In this document: positions 43,698-52,164 of the stretch, one piece after another | How positions within the stretch are numbered: the first letter of the stretch is position 1 | How the letters are laid out: every line of letters begins with the position of its first letter | Source of the DNA: an uncultured Acetobacteraceae bacterium | Lineage (GTDB): Bacteria; Pseudomonadota; Alphaproteobacteria; Acetobacterales; Acetobacteraceae | DNA: 64,000 bases | Assembly (NCBI GenBank): GCA_943912335.1 | Contig: CALTUD010000022.1 | Location: 7,187 to 71,186 of the forward strand | Direction of reading: 5' to 3' | Notes under the pieces: generated by a model | The model's database searches: none | The model's input: only the letters and a program-made list of their open reading frames with translations | What the model was told of the DNA's origin: nothing | Position numbers and translations under genes: made by a program

Positions 43698-45758
43698 ATG
43701 ACCCGCTTGAGCCGAAACAGCGTCCGACGCACCCTTCTCGCGGGCGTCGCCTGCCTCGCCTTCGGTCAGGGCTCCGCCCGCGCCGCCACCCCTTCCGCCG
43801 CCGCGCCCTCGTCCTCCTGGGGCTTCGACATGGCCGGACGCGACACCGCCATCCGCCCAGGCGACAACTTCTTCGACTATGCCGACGGCACCGCCGTCCG
43901 CGAGATGGTGATCCCCGCCGACCGCACCTCCTGGGGCGCCTTCAACATCCTCGCCGAACGCTCTCGCGAGCGCGTGCAGACCATCCTGCGCGAAGCCGCC
44001 GCCAAGGCCACCACCAACCCAGGCACCGACGAGGCCAAGCTCGGCGCCTTCTTCGACGCCTTCATGGACGAGAAGACCATCGAGTCCCGCGGCATCGCGC
44101 CGATGAAGGCCGATCTCGACGCCATCCGCGCCGTCGCCGATCGCCAGGCATTCGCCGTCCTCACCGGCCAGGCGCAGAACGGGCTGCAATACACCCTGTT
44201 CTCGCTCTCCATCGCCCCGGACGCCAAGGACCCCACCCAGTACGCCATCACCCTCGGCCAGGGCGGCACCGGCCTGCCCGACCGCGACTACTATCTGGAC
44301 GCCAAGTTCGCGGCCAAGAAGACCGCCTACCAGAGCTACATCGCCCACATGCTCGCGCTGATCGGCTGGCAGAACCCCGACAAGAACGCCGCCGACATCG
44401 TCGCCTTCGAAACCAAACTCGCCCAGGCGCAATGGGCCCGCCAGGACGAGCGCGACCCCGACAAGACCTACAACCCCATCACCCTGGCCGAACTCGCAAC
44501 GGCCGCCCCGCAATTCGACTGGCACGCCTACCTCGCCGCCGCCGGTCTCCCCAACGCCGACAAGCTCGTGCTGGTTGAGAAATCCGCCGTGCTCGCCGAA
44601 GCCAAGATCGCCGGCGACACCGATCTCGACACGCTGCGCGCCTGGCTTGCCTTCCACCTCGCCGACAACGCCGCCGACATCCTGCCCAAAAGCTTCGTCG
44701 ACGCGTCGTTCGAGTTCCACGGCAAGACCCTGAGCGGCCAGCCCGAGCTCGAAGCCCGCTGGAAGCGCGCCGTCAGCGCCACCTCCGGCGCCATGGGCTG
44801 GGCCATCGGCAAGATCTACGTCGCGCGCTACTTCCCGCCCTCGGCCAAGGCCGCGATGGAAACCCTCACCGCCGACCTGAAATCCGCCTTCCGCATCCGC
44901 CTCGAGCACAATTCCTGGATGAGCCCGCAAACCAAGCAGGCCGCCCTCACCAAGCTCGACAACCACCTGATCCAGATCGGCTACCCCAACAAGTGGCGCG
45001 ATTACTCCAGCCTGGTCGTGAAGCCCGACGACGCCTACGGCAACACCGTGCGCGCCACCGCCTACGAATGGGCCTTCTGGCTCGGTCACCAGGGCAAGAC
45101 GGTCGATCGCGACGAGTGGGACATGACCCCGCAGACCGTGAACGCCTACAACAACCCGCCCTTCGACGAGGTCGTCTTCCCCGCCGCCATCCTGCAGCCG
45201 CCCTTCTTCGACCCCAAGGCGGACCCGGCCATCAATTTCGGCGCCATCGGCGGTGTGATCGGCCACGAGATGACCCACTCCTTCGACGACGAAGGCCGCA
45301 AGTTCGACGAGCACGGCCGTCTGCATGACTGGTGGACCGCCGATGACGCCAAACGCTTCGAGGAACACGCCGCCCGCCTCGGTGCCCAGTTCGACGCCCT
45401 GGAACCGTTCCCGGGCATGCATGTGAACGGCAAGCTGACCATGGGCGAGAACATCGCCGATCTTGGCGGCCTGACCCTGGCGCTGGACGCCTACCACGCC
45501 TTCATGAAAGGCAAGACCGCCCCCGTGATCGACGGCCTGACCGGCGACCAGCGCGTCTTCCTCGGCTGGGCCCAGGTCTGGCGCCAGAAGGTCCGCCCCG
45601 ACCGCGCCAAAATGCTGCTCGTGACCGACCCGCACTCCCCGCCCATGGCCCGCGTGAACATGCCGATGCACAACATCGACGGCTGGTACAAGGCGTGGAA
45701 CGTGAAACCCGGCGACAAGCTCTATCTGGCGCCGAAGGATCGCGTGCAGATCTGGTGA
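43698..45758 (+). CDS. M13-family (neprilysin/PepO-like) metallopeptidase, exported
   Basis: Zinc endopeptidase (686 aa). A signal peptide (about residues 1-29) is followed by the large alpha-helical N-terminal domain with NPGTDEAKLGAFFDAFMDE and DRDYYLD. The catalytic domain contains NAYNNPPFDEVVFPAAILQP, the zinc motif GGVIGHEMTHSFDDEG and the third-ligand motif GENIADLGGL; the HxxxH and E are intact. The C terminus DRVQIW is typical. The ATG at 43698 has AAGG immediately upstream, too close; an in-frame TTG at 43707 has the same site at 7 nt and may be the true start. Likely periplasmic. Flanked by twin-hairpin elements A and B. Confidence 0.93.
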   Translation: MTRLSRNSVRRTLLAGVACLAFGQGSARAATPSAAAPSSSWGFDMAGRDTAIRPGDNFFDYADGTAVREMVIPADRTSWGAFNILAERSRERVQTILREAAAKATTNPGTDEAKLGAFFDAFMDEKTIESRGIAPMKADLDAIRAVADRQAFAVLTGQAQNGLQYTLFSLSIAPDAKDPTQYAITLGQGGTGLPDRDYYLDAKFAAKKTAYQSYIAHMLALIGWQNPDKNAADIVAFETKLAQAQWARQDERDPDKTYNPITLAELATAAPQFDWHAYLAAAGLPNADKLVLVEKSAVLAEAKIAGDTDLDTLRAWLAFHLADNAADILPKSFVDASFEFHGKTLSGQPELEARWKRAVSATSGAMGWAIGKIYVARYFPPSAKAAMETLTADLKSAFRIRLEHNSWMSPQTKQAALTKLDNHLIQIGYPNKWRDYSSLVVKPDDAYGNTVRATAYEWAFWLGHQGKTVDRDEWDMTPQTVNAYNNPPFDEVVFPAAILQPPFFDPKADPAINFGAIGGVIGHEMTHSFDDEGRKFDEHGRLHDWWTADDAKRFEEHAARLGAQFDALEPFPGMHVNGKLTMGENIADLGGLTLALDAYHAFMKGKTAPVIDGLTGDQRVFLGWAQVWRQKVRPDRAKMLLVTDPHSPPMARVNMPMHNIDGWYKAWNVKPGDKLYLAPKDRVQIW

Positions 45759-45777
45759 GTTCGGAAGGGGAGGAAGG

Positions 45778-45822
45778 CCAGGGGCGCTGCCCCTGGACCC
45801 TGCTGGGGCCAAGGGGCCCCAG
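45778..45822. repeat. Twin-hairpin extragenic element, copy B
   Basis: CCAGGGGC-GCT-GCCCCTGG (45778-45796) followed by CTGGGGCC-AAGG-GGCCCCAG (45803-45822), both perfect. It is 20 nt after the M13 peptidase stop. The first hairpin shares its core and GCT loop with copy A. GC content collapses about 15 nt to its right, so this element marks the left edge of the AT-rich island. Confidence 0.78.
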
Positions 45823-46024
45823 CCCCCTGACTTGTGGCCAAATAGGTCATCCAATATAACATAATAATTTGCAAAAGTGTAGATTAATTTATTATTTTAT
45901 AACATTAAAAGACGATAGATAATACTCTAGTACCAATTTAGTGCAAGCATAATTAGAAACATTAGAAAGAAAGGGTTTCCTCGTGAGCGGTAATCCTAGG
46001 ATCATTATTTTGGCTTGACAGCAT

Positions 46025-46053
46025 TTGAGTAAGTCTACTGCTTATGCTATAAG
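46025..46053 (+). promoter_or_regulatory. Strong extended -10 promoter in the AT-rich island
   Basis: TTGAGT (46025-46030), a 17-nt spacer and TATAAG (46048-46053) preceded by TG at 46045-46046. Transcription would start near 46060, close to an in-frame ATG at 46063 and about 240 nt before the lipoprotein start, giving a long leader or an extended protein. Another TTGACA lies at 46015-46020, too far from this -10. Confidence 0.6.
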
Positions 46054-46302
46054 TCTATTTCAATGCTTATCAGCGAAATAGTTCGGTGCTTTTCGTTGCT
46101 TATGCAGAAAAAGCGCGGCTCAAGTGATGGGTCAGTTTCAAAGGCACGGAGGATGCCAGATTGCTGCTTGCAAGCAAAAATTGGAGAATTCGACCATCTT
46201 TCAGAAAATGTCCAAGAAGATATCGTTAATCAAATGTCCAATTGGTTAATTGCATCTGATATCAGAGTGCTGGATAAGATTTGGTATTGTATCATGCATA
46301 GA

Positions 46303-47709
46303 ATGAAAATAATAACATTGTTCCTGGTGGCTTTTTGTTTAATTGGTTGTGTTTCTAACGCTGATCAAGTGTTGCCATTATCCCCCTCGGATATGGCCGA
46401 ATTGAGCAAGCCGGCTCAACTAAGCTGGACTCCTCAAATAAAAAAGCAGATTGGAAATAAACCGGTAACAGTAAAATTTGTACTGTTTGATGGAACGGGA
46501 AATGATCGTTTGCATGTTCCGTCTGGAGAACAGCAAACGATTGAGGGTCATTTATATGACGAACTGGAAAGATATTATCGTAAAGATGTAAGATATTATC
46601 CTGGCCCAGGAACTGAAGCCTGCTACATAGAGAGGAAATTTGACCAAATCTTTGGGTTAACTACAAAAGACAACGCCGAGAAGGCCGCCGCTCTTCTTGT
46701 TGGCGAGATCGAAGATGATTGGAACCGGCGCGGTGTTACAGAAGTTCGAATTTTTGTTTCTGGCTTTTCTCGCGGAGCTGCATCTGCAAGGCACTTTATG
46801 AACATATTTGATCAAATTTGGAAACAGAGACACCCGGGTGAAGAAATTCCTAGATTCTATGCATTTTTGTTTGATACCGTTTCAACGGGTCAAACAAAAA
46901 ATCTTATCCTTTCTATACCAATTAATGCAGACATTGTTTATAACTTTGTATCTGAAGACGAGAGAAGAATTCTATTCCCGTTAGTTTTGGATAAGACTGA
47001 TCAATATGACTCTGATCGGATTGTTACTGTCAAGTGGCCCGGAGTCCATTCTGATATTGGGATGTCGTATTTATCTGGTGTGGGGAACGACTATCTTGGT
47101 CGTGTCGATGCGCTTTTGTCGGGGATGGGGCTTCTGCCTTCACACTGCTATTCAAGTGTAGCTGATGCTCGATCGCAAGGTAAGAATGACTCGCGTTGGC
47201 TTTTGGAGCATATCATAGGAATAATGGCTGTAGATACGCCTGGAATTAAAATATCGAGGAGAATATTCTTAGTAAAAGATCAGGCATTGACTTATATTGA
47301 AAGAAAGAACTGGCAAGAAAGAATGCAGAAAATGCAGTTCTACAATAATTTATCGTTGCCTGTTTGTTATAGCGAATCTTATGTTGGAATGCTTTATTTT
47401 AATGTTGTCGTAGAGAATCATGCAATTAGAGTTATCTCTCTCCCGCCGTATATTGTTCTTCAGCCGCATATCGCACAAGAGAGTTCTGGAAACTATCTAA
47501 TATATTATGCAACTCCTCTTGTTCGCAGCCGGGTTTACGTATCGAATAAGATAATTCGTAAAATTATCCGAAATAAGAATATAAAGTTAGATCTTGGAAT
47601 AGTCGACGGGGGAGGTGGACAATTTCATTTCTGGTGGTTTGTTGATGGAGAGCGGATAGAGGAAATAGGTGGGATTTTTTATAGAGCTCGAGATAAATCC
47701 GAACCGTAG
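46303..47709 (+). CDS. DUF2235-type alpha/beta-hydrolase lipoprotein
   Basis: A 468-aa predicted outer- or inner-membrane lipoprotein with a lipase-like domain. Residues 1-16 are a lipoprotein signal with lipobox LIGC. The DUF2235 fold follows: LFDGTGNDRL (about 61-70), nucleophile elbow VSGFSRGAASAR (Ser about 156), acid motif FLFDTVSTG (Asp about 191) and histidine motif WPGVHSDIGMSY (His about 249). The triad is complete. Residues about 260-468 match nothing I know. The same frame extends to ATG 46063, which would bury the signal; ATG 46294 is another option. Related catalytic domains occur in Tle1-type secreted phospholipases, but no secretion genes are nearby. Base use marks it as foreign. 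Confidence 0.75.
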   Translation: MKIITLFLVAFCLIGCVSNADQVLPLSPSDMAELSKPAQLSWTPQIKKQIGNKPVTVKFVLFDGTGNDRLHVPSGEQQTIEGHLYDELERYYRKDVRYYPGPGTEACYIERKFDQIFGLTTKDNAEKAAALLVGEIEDDWNRRGVTEVRIFVSGFSRGAASARHFMNIFDQIWKQRHPGEEIPRFYAFLFDTVSTGQTKNLILSIPINADIVYNFVSEDERRILFPLVLDKTDQYDSDRIVTVKWPGVHSDIGMSYLSGVGNDYLGRVDALLSGMGLLPSHCYSSVADARSQGKNDSRWLLEHIIGIMAVDTPGIKISRRIFLVKDQALTYIERKNWQERMQKMQFYNNLSLPVCYSESYVGMLYFNVVVENHAIRVISLPPYIVLQPHIAQESSGNYLIYYATPLVRSRVYVSNKIIRKIIRNKNIKLDLGIVDGGGGQFHFWWFVDGERIEEIGGIFYRARDKSEP

Positions 47710-47717
47710 GTATATCG

Positions 47718-48155
47718 ATGCCCCCACTCACCATCGGCGACCGCGTCTCCACCCTCGACAACTCCACCTCCGGCATCCTTGTCGAGATCGACGCAGGCAT
47801 CGGCTATGTGCAGCAGCCGAACGGGGTGGAGGTCGAGTTTCCGCTCTCCAAACTGAAGCCGTGGGAGCCGCCGAAGGTGGCGGAGCAGCGCACATTGTCC
47901 GGCCCGCTGCGCGACAAGGTTCTGCCCCCGGCGCAGCTTGCCCTGCTCGACTCGGTCCCGCCCGATCTGGTCGAGGCCGTGGCCCGCTCCTATGCGCGCA
48001 GCGACGGTGCGGAAGGAGCGCGCACGCCGTTCGCGGCCCTGCCGCCCTCCAAGCGCCTCGACGCGATCCGCGTCCACCTTCCCACTCTGCCGCCGCGCCT
48101 GCTCGCCCCGCATATGCGTCTGGTCCTGGCCTTCCGGAACCTGGGCAAGCCCTGA
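47718..48155 (+). CDS. Hypothetical protein, conserved-looking
   Basis: A 145-aa soluble protein I do not recognise. The N-terminal about 50 residues (IGDRVSTLDNSTSGILVEID, then VEVEFPLSKLKPWE) look like a small beta barrel. The rest is helical with KRLDAIRVHLPTLPPRLLAPH. GC content and codon use are native, unlike the gene just upstream. Its start lies 8 nt after the DUF2235 stop, so it is probably now read from the island promoter; the insertion may have replaced its own promoter. A GTAGG 9 nt before the ATG is the likely ribosome site. Confidence 0.7.
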   Translation: MPPLTIGDRVSTLDNSTSGILVEIDAGIGYVQQPNGVEVEFPLSKLKPWEPPKVAEQRTLSGPLRDKVLPPAQLALLDSVPPDLVEAVARSYARSDGAEGARTPFAALPPSKRLDAIRVHLPTLPPRLLAPHMRLVLAFRNLGKP

Positions 48156-48166
48156 ACACCTGGAGT

Positions 48167-48210
48167 CCAGAGGCTCCGCCTCTGGCGGGTTCTAAAGGGC
48201 AGCGCCCTTT
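48167..48210. repeat. Twin-hairpin extragenic element, copy C
   Basis: CCAGAGGC-TCC-GCCTCTGG (48167-48185) followed by AAAGGGC-AGC-GCCCTTT (48194-48210). The second hairpin overlaps the last codons and stop of mntR on the minus strand. The plan (19-nt hairpin, about 8-nt gap, second hairpin) equals copies A and B with changed arm sequences that keep pairing. Confidence 0.72.
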
Positions 48211-48665
48211 GCCTTTTCCAGAAACCGCTCGAACGCCGCCAATGTCCCGTCCGAGACATGGTGCTCGATCCCCTCCGCATCCGCTTCGGCATCCGCATCC
48301 GGCACACCCACGGCGCGCAGCAGCGCCACCACCAGCCTGTGCCGCCGACGCACCTTGTCCGCCAAAGCCGCTCCCGCCTCGGTCAGAACCACGCCGCGAT
48401 AGGGCTCGCTGCTCGCCAGCCCTTCCCGGCATAGACGCGCCACGCATTTGATCACCGTGGCGTGCGACACCCCCAGATGCCGCGCCAGGACGGTCGGGCC
48501 GATCGGCGCGCGCTCGGGCGTGGCGCCGGCCAGATCGTCGATCAGCTCGACATAGTCCTCCAGCAGCACCCGCATCTGCGCGCCGCGCGCCCGGTCCAGA
48601 TGCGCGGCGAGGGCGCCCGGTTCGGGTGCGGCGTCTGTTTCGTCGGTCGGGGGCGGGCAACTCAT
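48192..48665 (-). CDS. mntR: Manganese-responsive regulator MntR (DtxR family)
   Basis: Metal-dependent DNA-binding repressor (157 aa) of the DtxR/MntR family. The winged helix-turn-helix is at about residues 50-105: IGPTVLARHLGVSHATVIKC, then LCREGLASSEPYRGVVLTEA. The dimerisation and metal helix follows: ADKVRRRHRLVVALLRAVGV, and DAEGIEHHVSDGTLAAFERF with the E-x-x-H-H ligands. There is no SH3-like domain, as in proteobacterial MntR. It is divergent from mntH, with a perfect palindrome between. The last residues and stop are encoded by twin-hairpin element C. Confidence 0.93.
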   Translation of the reverse strand: MSCPPPTDETDAAPEPGALAAHLDRARGAQMRVLLEDYVELIDDLAGATPERAPIGPTVLARHLGVSHATVIKCVARLCREGLASSEPYRGVVLTEAGAALADKVRRRHRLVVALLRAVGVPDADAEADAEGIEHHVSDGTLAAFERFLEKAKGAAL

Positions 48666-48723
48666 GACGGCGCCGATGATAGCGCCTCCCGCCGGATTCG
48701 CACTTCACCCCCGATTGACGAAA

Positions 48724-48739
48724 TGTAGCCATGGCTACA
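48724..48739. promoter_or_regulatory. Palindromic MntR-type operator
   Basis: TGTAGCCATGGCTACA is a perfect 16-bp palindrome in the mntR-mntH gap, 59 nt from the mntR start and 38 nt before the mntH start. It matches the TAGCNNNGCTA-type core of proteobacterial MntR boxes. Likely bound by MntR to shut off mntH (and perhaps mntR) when manganese is ample. Confidence 0.8.
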
Positions 48740-48776
48740 AAATCCGCCGCAGCCACGTCCCGCTCGGAAGGCCTGC

Positions 48777-50048
48777 TTGACCGACACGCTGCGTCCCGCC
48801 ACCCGCCAGAACCCGGAGACGTCCGCCCCGCCGAACGGATGGCGCGCCTTTCTGTCCGTGATCGGACCCGCCGTGGTCGCCTCGGTCGCCTATGTCGATC
48901 CGGGCAACTACGTCACCAACATCCAGGCCGGCGCGCGCTACGGCTATGCGCTGCTCTGGGTCGTGCTGCTGTCCAACCTGATCGCCATGCTGTTCCAGTG
49001 CTGGGCCGCCAGACTCGGCATCGTGTCGGGCCGGAACCTCGCCGAACTCACACGCGAGCGCTTTCCCGGCACGCCCTCCATCCTGATGTGGATCGGCACG
49101 GAGATCGCCGCCATGGCCACCGACCTCGCCGAATTCGTCGGCGGCGCGCTGGGCGTCAGCCTGCTTACGCATTGCTCGCTCATGGTCGGCATGGTCGCGA
49201 TGGGCGTCGGCACCATGGCGTTGCTGCAACTCCAGGGGCGCGGCTTCCGCCCGATCGAGCGCGCCATCGGCGCGCTGGTGGCGATCATCTGCGTGTCCTA
49301 CGCGCTGGAACTGCTGATCGTGCCGGTGGACTGGCCCGCCGCCATCCGCGGCAGCCTCGTGCCCTCCCTGCCGGACGGCGCGGCCGTCTCGCTCAGCATC
49401 GCCCTGGTCGGCGCCACGGTGATGCCGCACGCGATCTATCTCCATTCCGCCCTGTTCCGCGACCGCCCCGCACCGCGCTCGGACGCCGAGCGCGCCCGCT
49501 CCGTGCGCTTCTCCGACCGCGAAGTGGTGCTGGCGCTGACCACGGTCGGTCTGGTCAACATGGCGATGGTGGTGCTCGCCGCGCATTTCCATGCCGCCCA
49601 TCCCGACATCGACAGCATCGCCGCCGCCTATCGCATGCTCGACCCCCTGCTCGGTCGCGCCGCAGCCTTCATCTTCCTGCTGTCCCTGCTCGCATCCGGC
49701 CTGTCCTCCTCCGTGGTCGGCACCATGGCCGGGCAGGTGGTGATGCAGGGCTTCGTCGGCTTCCGCGTCCCGGTCTGGGTGCGTCGCGTGCTGACCATGC
49801 TGCCCGCCTTCGTGGTGATCGGCCTGGGTGCCGACGTGACGCAGACCCTGGTCTGGAGCCAGGTCGTGCTCAGCTTCGTCCTGCCCGTGCCGATGATCAC
49901 CCTGCTGATGTTCAGCCGCGATCCGGCGATCATGGGCCGCTTCCGCATGTCGCGCCGCCTGCTCGTCCTGGCCGGCTGCATGGCCGCTTTCGTGCTGTTC
50001 CTGAACGTCGTGTTGCTGCTCCAGGCCGCCGGCCTCGTGCCCGGGTGA
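48777..50048 (+). CDS. mntH: NRAMP-family manganese transporter MntH
   Basis: Proton-coupled Mn(II)/Fe(II) importer (423 aa) with about eleven membrane helices. TM1 carries the metal-binding DPGNYVTNIQAGARYGY and TM6 the MPHAIYLHSALF motif; both are intact. The start is TTG at 48777 with GGAAGG 6 nt upstream; an ATG further inside would cut the N-terminal helix. The adjacent MntR gene and palindromic operator support manganese rather than general iron uptake. The much longer antisense and plus-strand frames over this gene are shadows. Confidence 0.95.
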   Translation: MTDTLRPATRQNPETSAPPNGWRAFLSVIGPAVVASVAYVDPGNYVTNIQAGARYGYALLWVVLLSNLIAMLFQCWAARLGIVSGRNLAELTRERFPGTPSILMWIGTEIAAMATDLAEFVGGALGVSLLTHCSLMVGMVAMGVGTMALLQLQGRGFRPIERAIGALVAIICVSYALELLIVPVDWPAAIRGSLVPSLPDGAAVSLSIALVGATVMPHAIYLHSALFRDRPAPRSDAERARSVRFSDREVVLALTTVGLVNMAMVVLAAHFHAAHPDIDSIAAAYRMLDPLLGRAAAFIFLLSLLASGLSSSVVGTMAGQVVMQGFVGFRVPVWVRRVLTMLPAFVVIGLGADVTQTLVWSQVVLSFVLPVPMITLLMFSRDPAIMGRFRMSRRLLVLAGCMAAFVLFLNVVLLLQAAGLVPG

Positions 50049-50144
50049 TCCCAGACCGGCGCGCGCGCGTCTTGCAGTCGCGGCGCGTTGCTGCTGCAAC
50101 GGTCCGGTATTCGTTGCCGGCGCGTCGAGGGGACCGTTTTCTTC

Positions 50145-50918
50145 ATGAGCTTCCACAGCATCACTCTGGGCCATCTCGACAGCCGCCAGCACGAGGCGGC
50201 CGCCGCGGCGGTGCTGCGCGTCCTGGAAGCGCATGAAATGGAAGTGGCCATGGTCGCCGCCAATCGCGAAACCATGATCAAGCACATCGCCGGCGGCCGC
50301 ATCGACCTGCTCGCCACCGCCTGGCTGCCGGAGATCGACGCCGCCTGGGCCGATCCGGACCACATGGAGATCCTGGGCGGGGTGCTCTACCGTCCGATGC
50401 TGCTCTGGGCGGTGCCGACCGACGCCGCCTTGCCGGGCGTGGAGTCGATCGCCGATCTGGCCGGCGACAAGGCCGCCGCCATCGACCGCACCATCGTCCT
50501 GTCGCGCCGCCTGGAAGCGCATGGCCGCCGCGTGATGAGCGAGTACGGCCTCGACGCCGCCGGCTTCGTGCTCGACGTGGTGGATAACGAGATCGCCTAC
50601 GCCTCCGCCGCCAAGGCGCTGGAAGACGCCGCCCCGGCGATCCTGCCGCTCTGGCAGCCGCACGCTCTGGCGCATCGCGGCCGCATGCGCGTGCTGGAAG
50701 ATCCCAAGGGCGCGCTCGGCGGCCGTCGCGAAGCCAAGCTGCTGCTCCGCAAGGGCCTGCGCGCGCAGCTCGACGGCGACCTGCTGGACGAGCTGGAGGA
50801 ACTCACCCTCGGCAACCCGGTGGTGAGCGCGCTGGAATACGCCATGCGCAACGACGGCATGACCGCCGACGAGGCCGCCGAGGCATGGCAGCGCGGAAAG
50901 CTGACCCCGCGTGCCTGA
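50145..50918 (+). CDS. Glycine-betaine-binding-fold (OpuAC) protein without signal peptide
   Basis: A 257-aa protein with the type II periplasmic binding fold used for choline or betaine. ITLGHLDSRQHEAAAAAVLR opens it; LLATAWLPEIDAAWADPDHM and LPLWQPHALAHRGRMRVLED match OpuAC-type lobes. No signal peptide or permease genes accompany it, so it is probably a cytoplasmic sensor or has been reused. The ATG at 50145 follows GAGGGGA at 11 nt. It leads an operon with a methyltransferase (overlap 8 nt), a YdcF protein and a second methyltransferase. Ligand unknown; a trimethylamine-type compound is a guess from the fold. Confidence 0.75.
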   Translation: MSFHSITLGHLDSRQHEAAAAAVLRVLEAHEMEVAMVAANRETMIKHIAGGRIDLLATAWLPEIDAAWADPDHMEILGGVLYRPMLLWAVPTDAALPGVESIADLAGDKAAAIDRTIVLSRRLEAHGRRVMSEYGLDAAGFVLDVVDNEIAYASAAKALEDAAPAILPLWQPHALAHRGRMRVLEDPKGALGGRREAKLLLRKGLRAQLDGDLLDELEELTLGNPVVSALEYAMRNDGMTADEAAEAWQRGKLTPRA

Positions 50919-52164
50919 TCCGGCCGATCCGCGCGACGACAGCCTGCGCGCGCAATACGAGAGCTTCCCCTACCCCGAGCGCGATCCGCGCGACGAGCGG
51001 AAGCGCCTGTTCGTCGGCAGCCCCAGCCATCTGCGCGAGATCGACCATTGGTGCTTCGGTGCCGCGCGCCCCAGCTCCACGCCGCTCCGGGCGCTGATCG
51101 CCGGCTGCGGCACCGGCGACGCCGCCATCATGCTGGCGACGCAGCTCGAACAGGCCGGCCGTCCCGGCCATGTGCTCTGCATCGACCGCTCGGAAGCGGC
51201 GCTCCGCATCGCCCGCGAGCGGGCGGAGGTGAGGGGGCTCGGCAACATCGCCTTCGAGAAGCGCTCCCTGCTGGACCTCCCGGCCGACGATCTCGCCCCG
51301 TTCGACTACATCGATTGCTGCGGCGTGCTGCATCATCTGCCCGACCCCGCCGCCGCCCTGCGCGGCCTGGAGCGCTCTTTGGCGCCCGGCGGGGCGATGG
51401 GGCTCATGGTCTATGCGCCGCATGGCCGCACCGGCGTCTACATGATGCAGGACGCGCTGGCCCTGCTGGCGCCGGCCGGGGACGCGCCGCGCGACCGTCT
51501 CGACGTCGCCAAACGCGTCATGCGCCATCTTCCCGCCACCGCCTGGCTGCGCGCCAACACGAATTTCGGCGACCATTTCGAGGGCGGCGATGCCGGTCTC
51601 TACGATCTGCTGCTCAACCCGCGCGACCGCGCCTACACCATCGACGCCTTCCTGGCGCTGCTGGACGGCGCCGGGCTCGAAGCCGCCGCGCTGATGGAGC
51701 CGGCCCGCTACGACCCCGACCTGCTGCTGCCCGATCCCAGGCTGCGGGCCCGCGCCCAGGCGCTGGGCGACACCGAGCGCGCCATGCTGGCCGAACACCT
51801 CGCCGGCAACATGAACACCCATGTGGTCTACGCGGTGCGCCGTGGCGAGACGCCTCCGGTCCCGGACGCCGCCGCCCTCGACGCGGTGCCGATCGCCCGC
51901 GAGATGCCCGCAGCCATCGTCGCCGACCAGATCGCGCCCGACGGCACCCTGCCGATGCCGTTCGGCCGGCTCACGGTGCCGGTGCCGCTTCCGGCTCTGG
52001 CCAGGCCGATCCTCAAGCTGATCGACGGCGAACGCAGCGTCGGCGCGATCCTGTCCACCCTGGAAGAACGCGGCATCCCCCGCGCCAAGGCGGAGACCGC
52101 CTGGGCCGAGACCTGGCGCGCTCTGTCGCGCTGCAACCGCATCCTGCTGCGTGCCCCGCACTGA
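50911..52164 (+). CDS. SAM-dependent methyltransferase with C-terminal PqqD-like region
   Basis: A 417-aa protein. QYESFPYPERDPRDE is a family lead. The class I SAM loop is ALIAGCGTGDAAIML with the acidic LCIDRSEAAL, and DYIDCCGVLHHLPDP is motif IV. After residue about 290 is a variable region, then a winged-helix-like end ILKLIDGERSVGAILSTLEE resembling PqqD-type peptide-binding domains. The start is GTG at 50911 overlapping the upstream stop by 8 nt, with GGAAAG upstream. Substrate unknown; the added domain suggests a large or peptide substrate. Confidence 0.85.
   Translation: MPDPADPRDDSLRAQYESFPYPERDPRDERKRLFVGSPSHLREIDHWCFGAARPSSTPLRALIAGCGTGDAAIMLATQLEQAGRPGHVLCIDRSEAALRIARERAEVRGLGNIAFEKRSLLDLPADDLAPFDYIDCCGVLHHLPDPAAALRGLERSLAPGGAMGLMVYAPHGRTGVYMMQDALALLAPAGDAPRDRLDVAKRVMRHLPATAWLRANTNFGDHFEGGDAGLYDLLLNPRDRAYTIDAFLALLDGAGLEAAALMEPARYDPDLLLPDPRLRARAQALGDTERAMLAEHLAGNMNTHVVYAVRRGETPPVPDAAALDAVPIAREMPAAIVADQIAPDGTLPMPFGRLTVPVPLPALARPILKLIDGERSVGAILSTLEERGIPRAKAETAWAETWRALSRCNRILLRAPH

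Larger units (their letters stand above)
45838..47712. mobile_element. AT-rich genomic island, probably horizontally acquired
   Basis: Base composition changes abruptly from strongly GC-rich to clearly AT-rich between element B and the ATG of the gene at 47718, then back. The first about 200 nt (to 46024) are very AT-rich with no gene. Codon use in the single gene inside favours A/T endings, unlike all neighbours. No integrase, transposase or matching edge repeats were found, so the mode of arrival is unclear. Insertion at or beside a palindromic repeat is the simplest reading. Confidence 0.75.

Noticed and set aside
43377..45854. Long minus-strand open frame antisense to the M13 peptidase
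   Set aside because: High GC keeps the antisense frame open; the composition is Gly/Val/Arg-rich without domains, while the plus strand holds a complete peptidase with zinc motif.
46303..47709. Type VI secretion effector (Tle1) with immunity gene
   Set aside because: The hydrolase has a lipoprotein signal, and there is no VgrG, PAAR, Hcp or dedicated immunity gene nearby; the downstream gene has native composition.
43588..48210. CRISPR-like repeat array
   Set aside because: The three twin-hairpin copies lie kilobases apart with genes between and no spacer pattern or cas gene.
48735..50675. Long minus-strand frame across mntH and the betaine-binding-fold gene
   Set aside because: His/Gln/Gly-rich shadow translation; it covers two genes on the other strand that have clear families.
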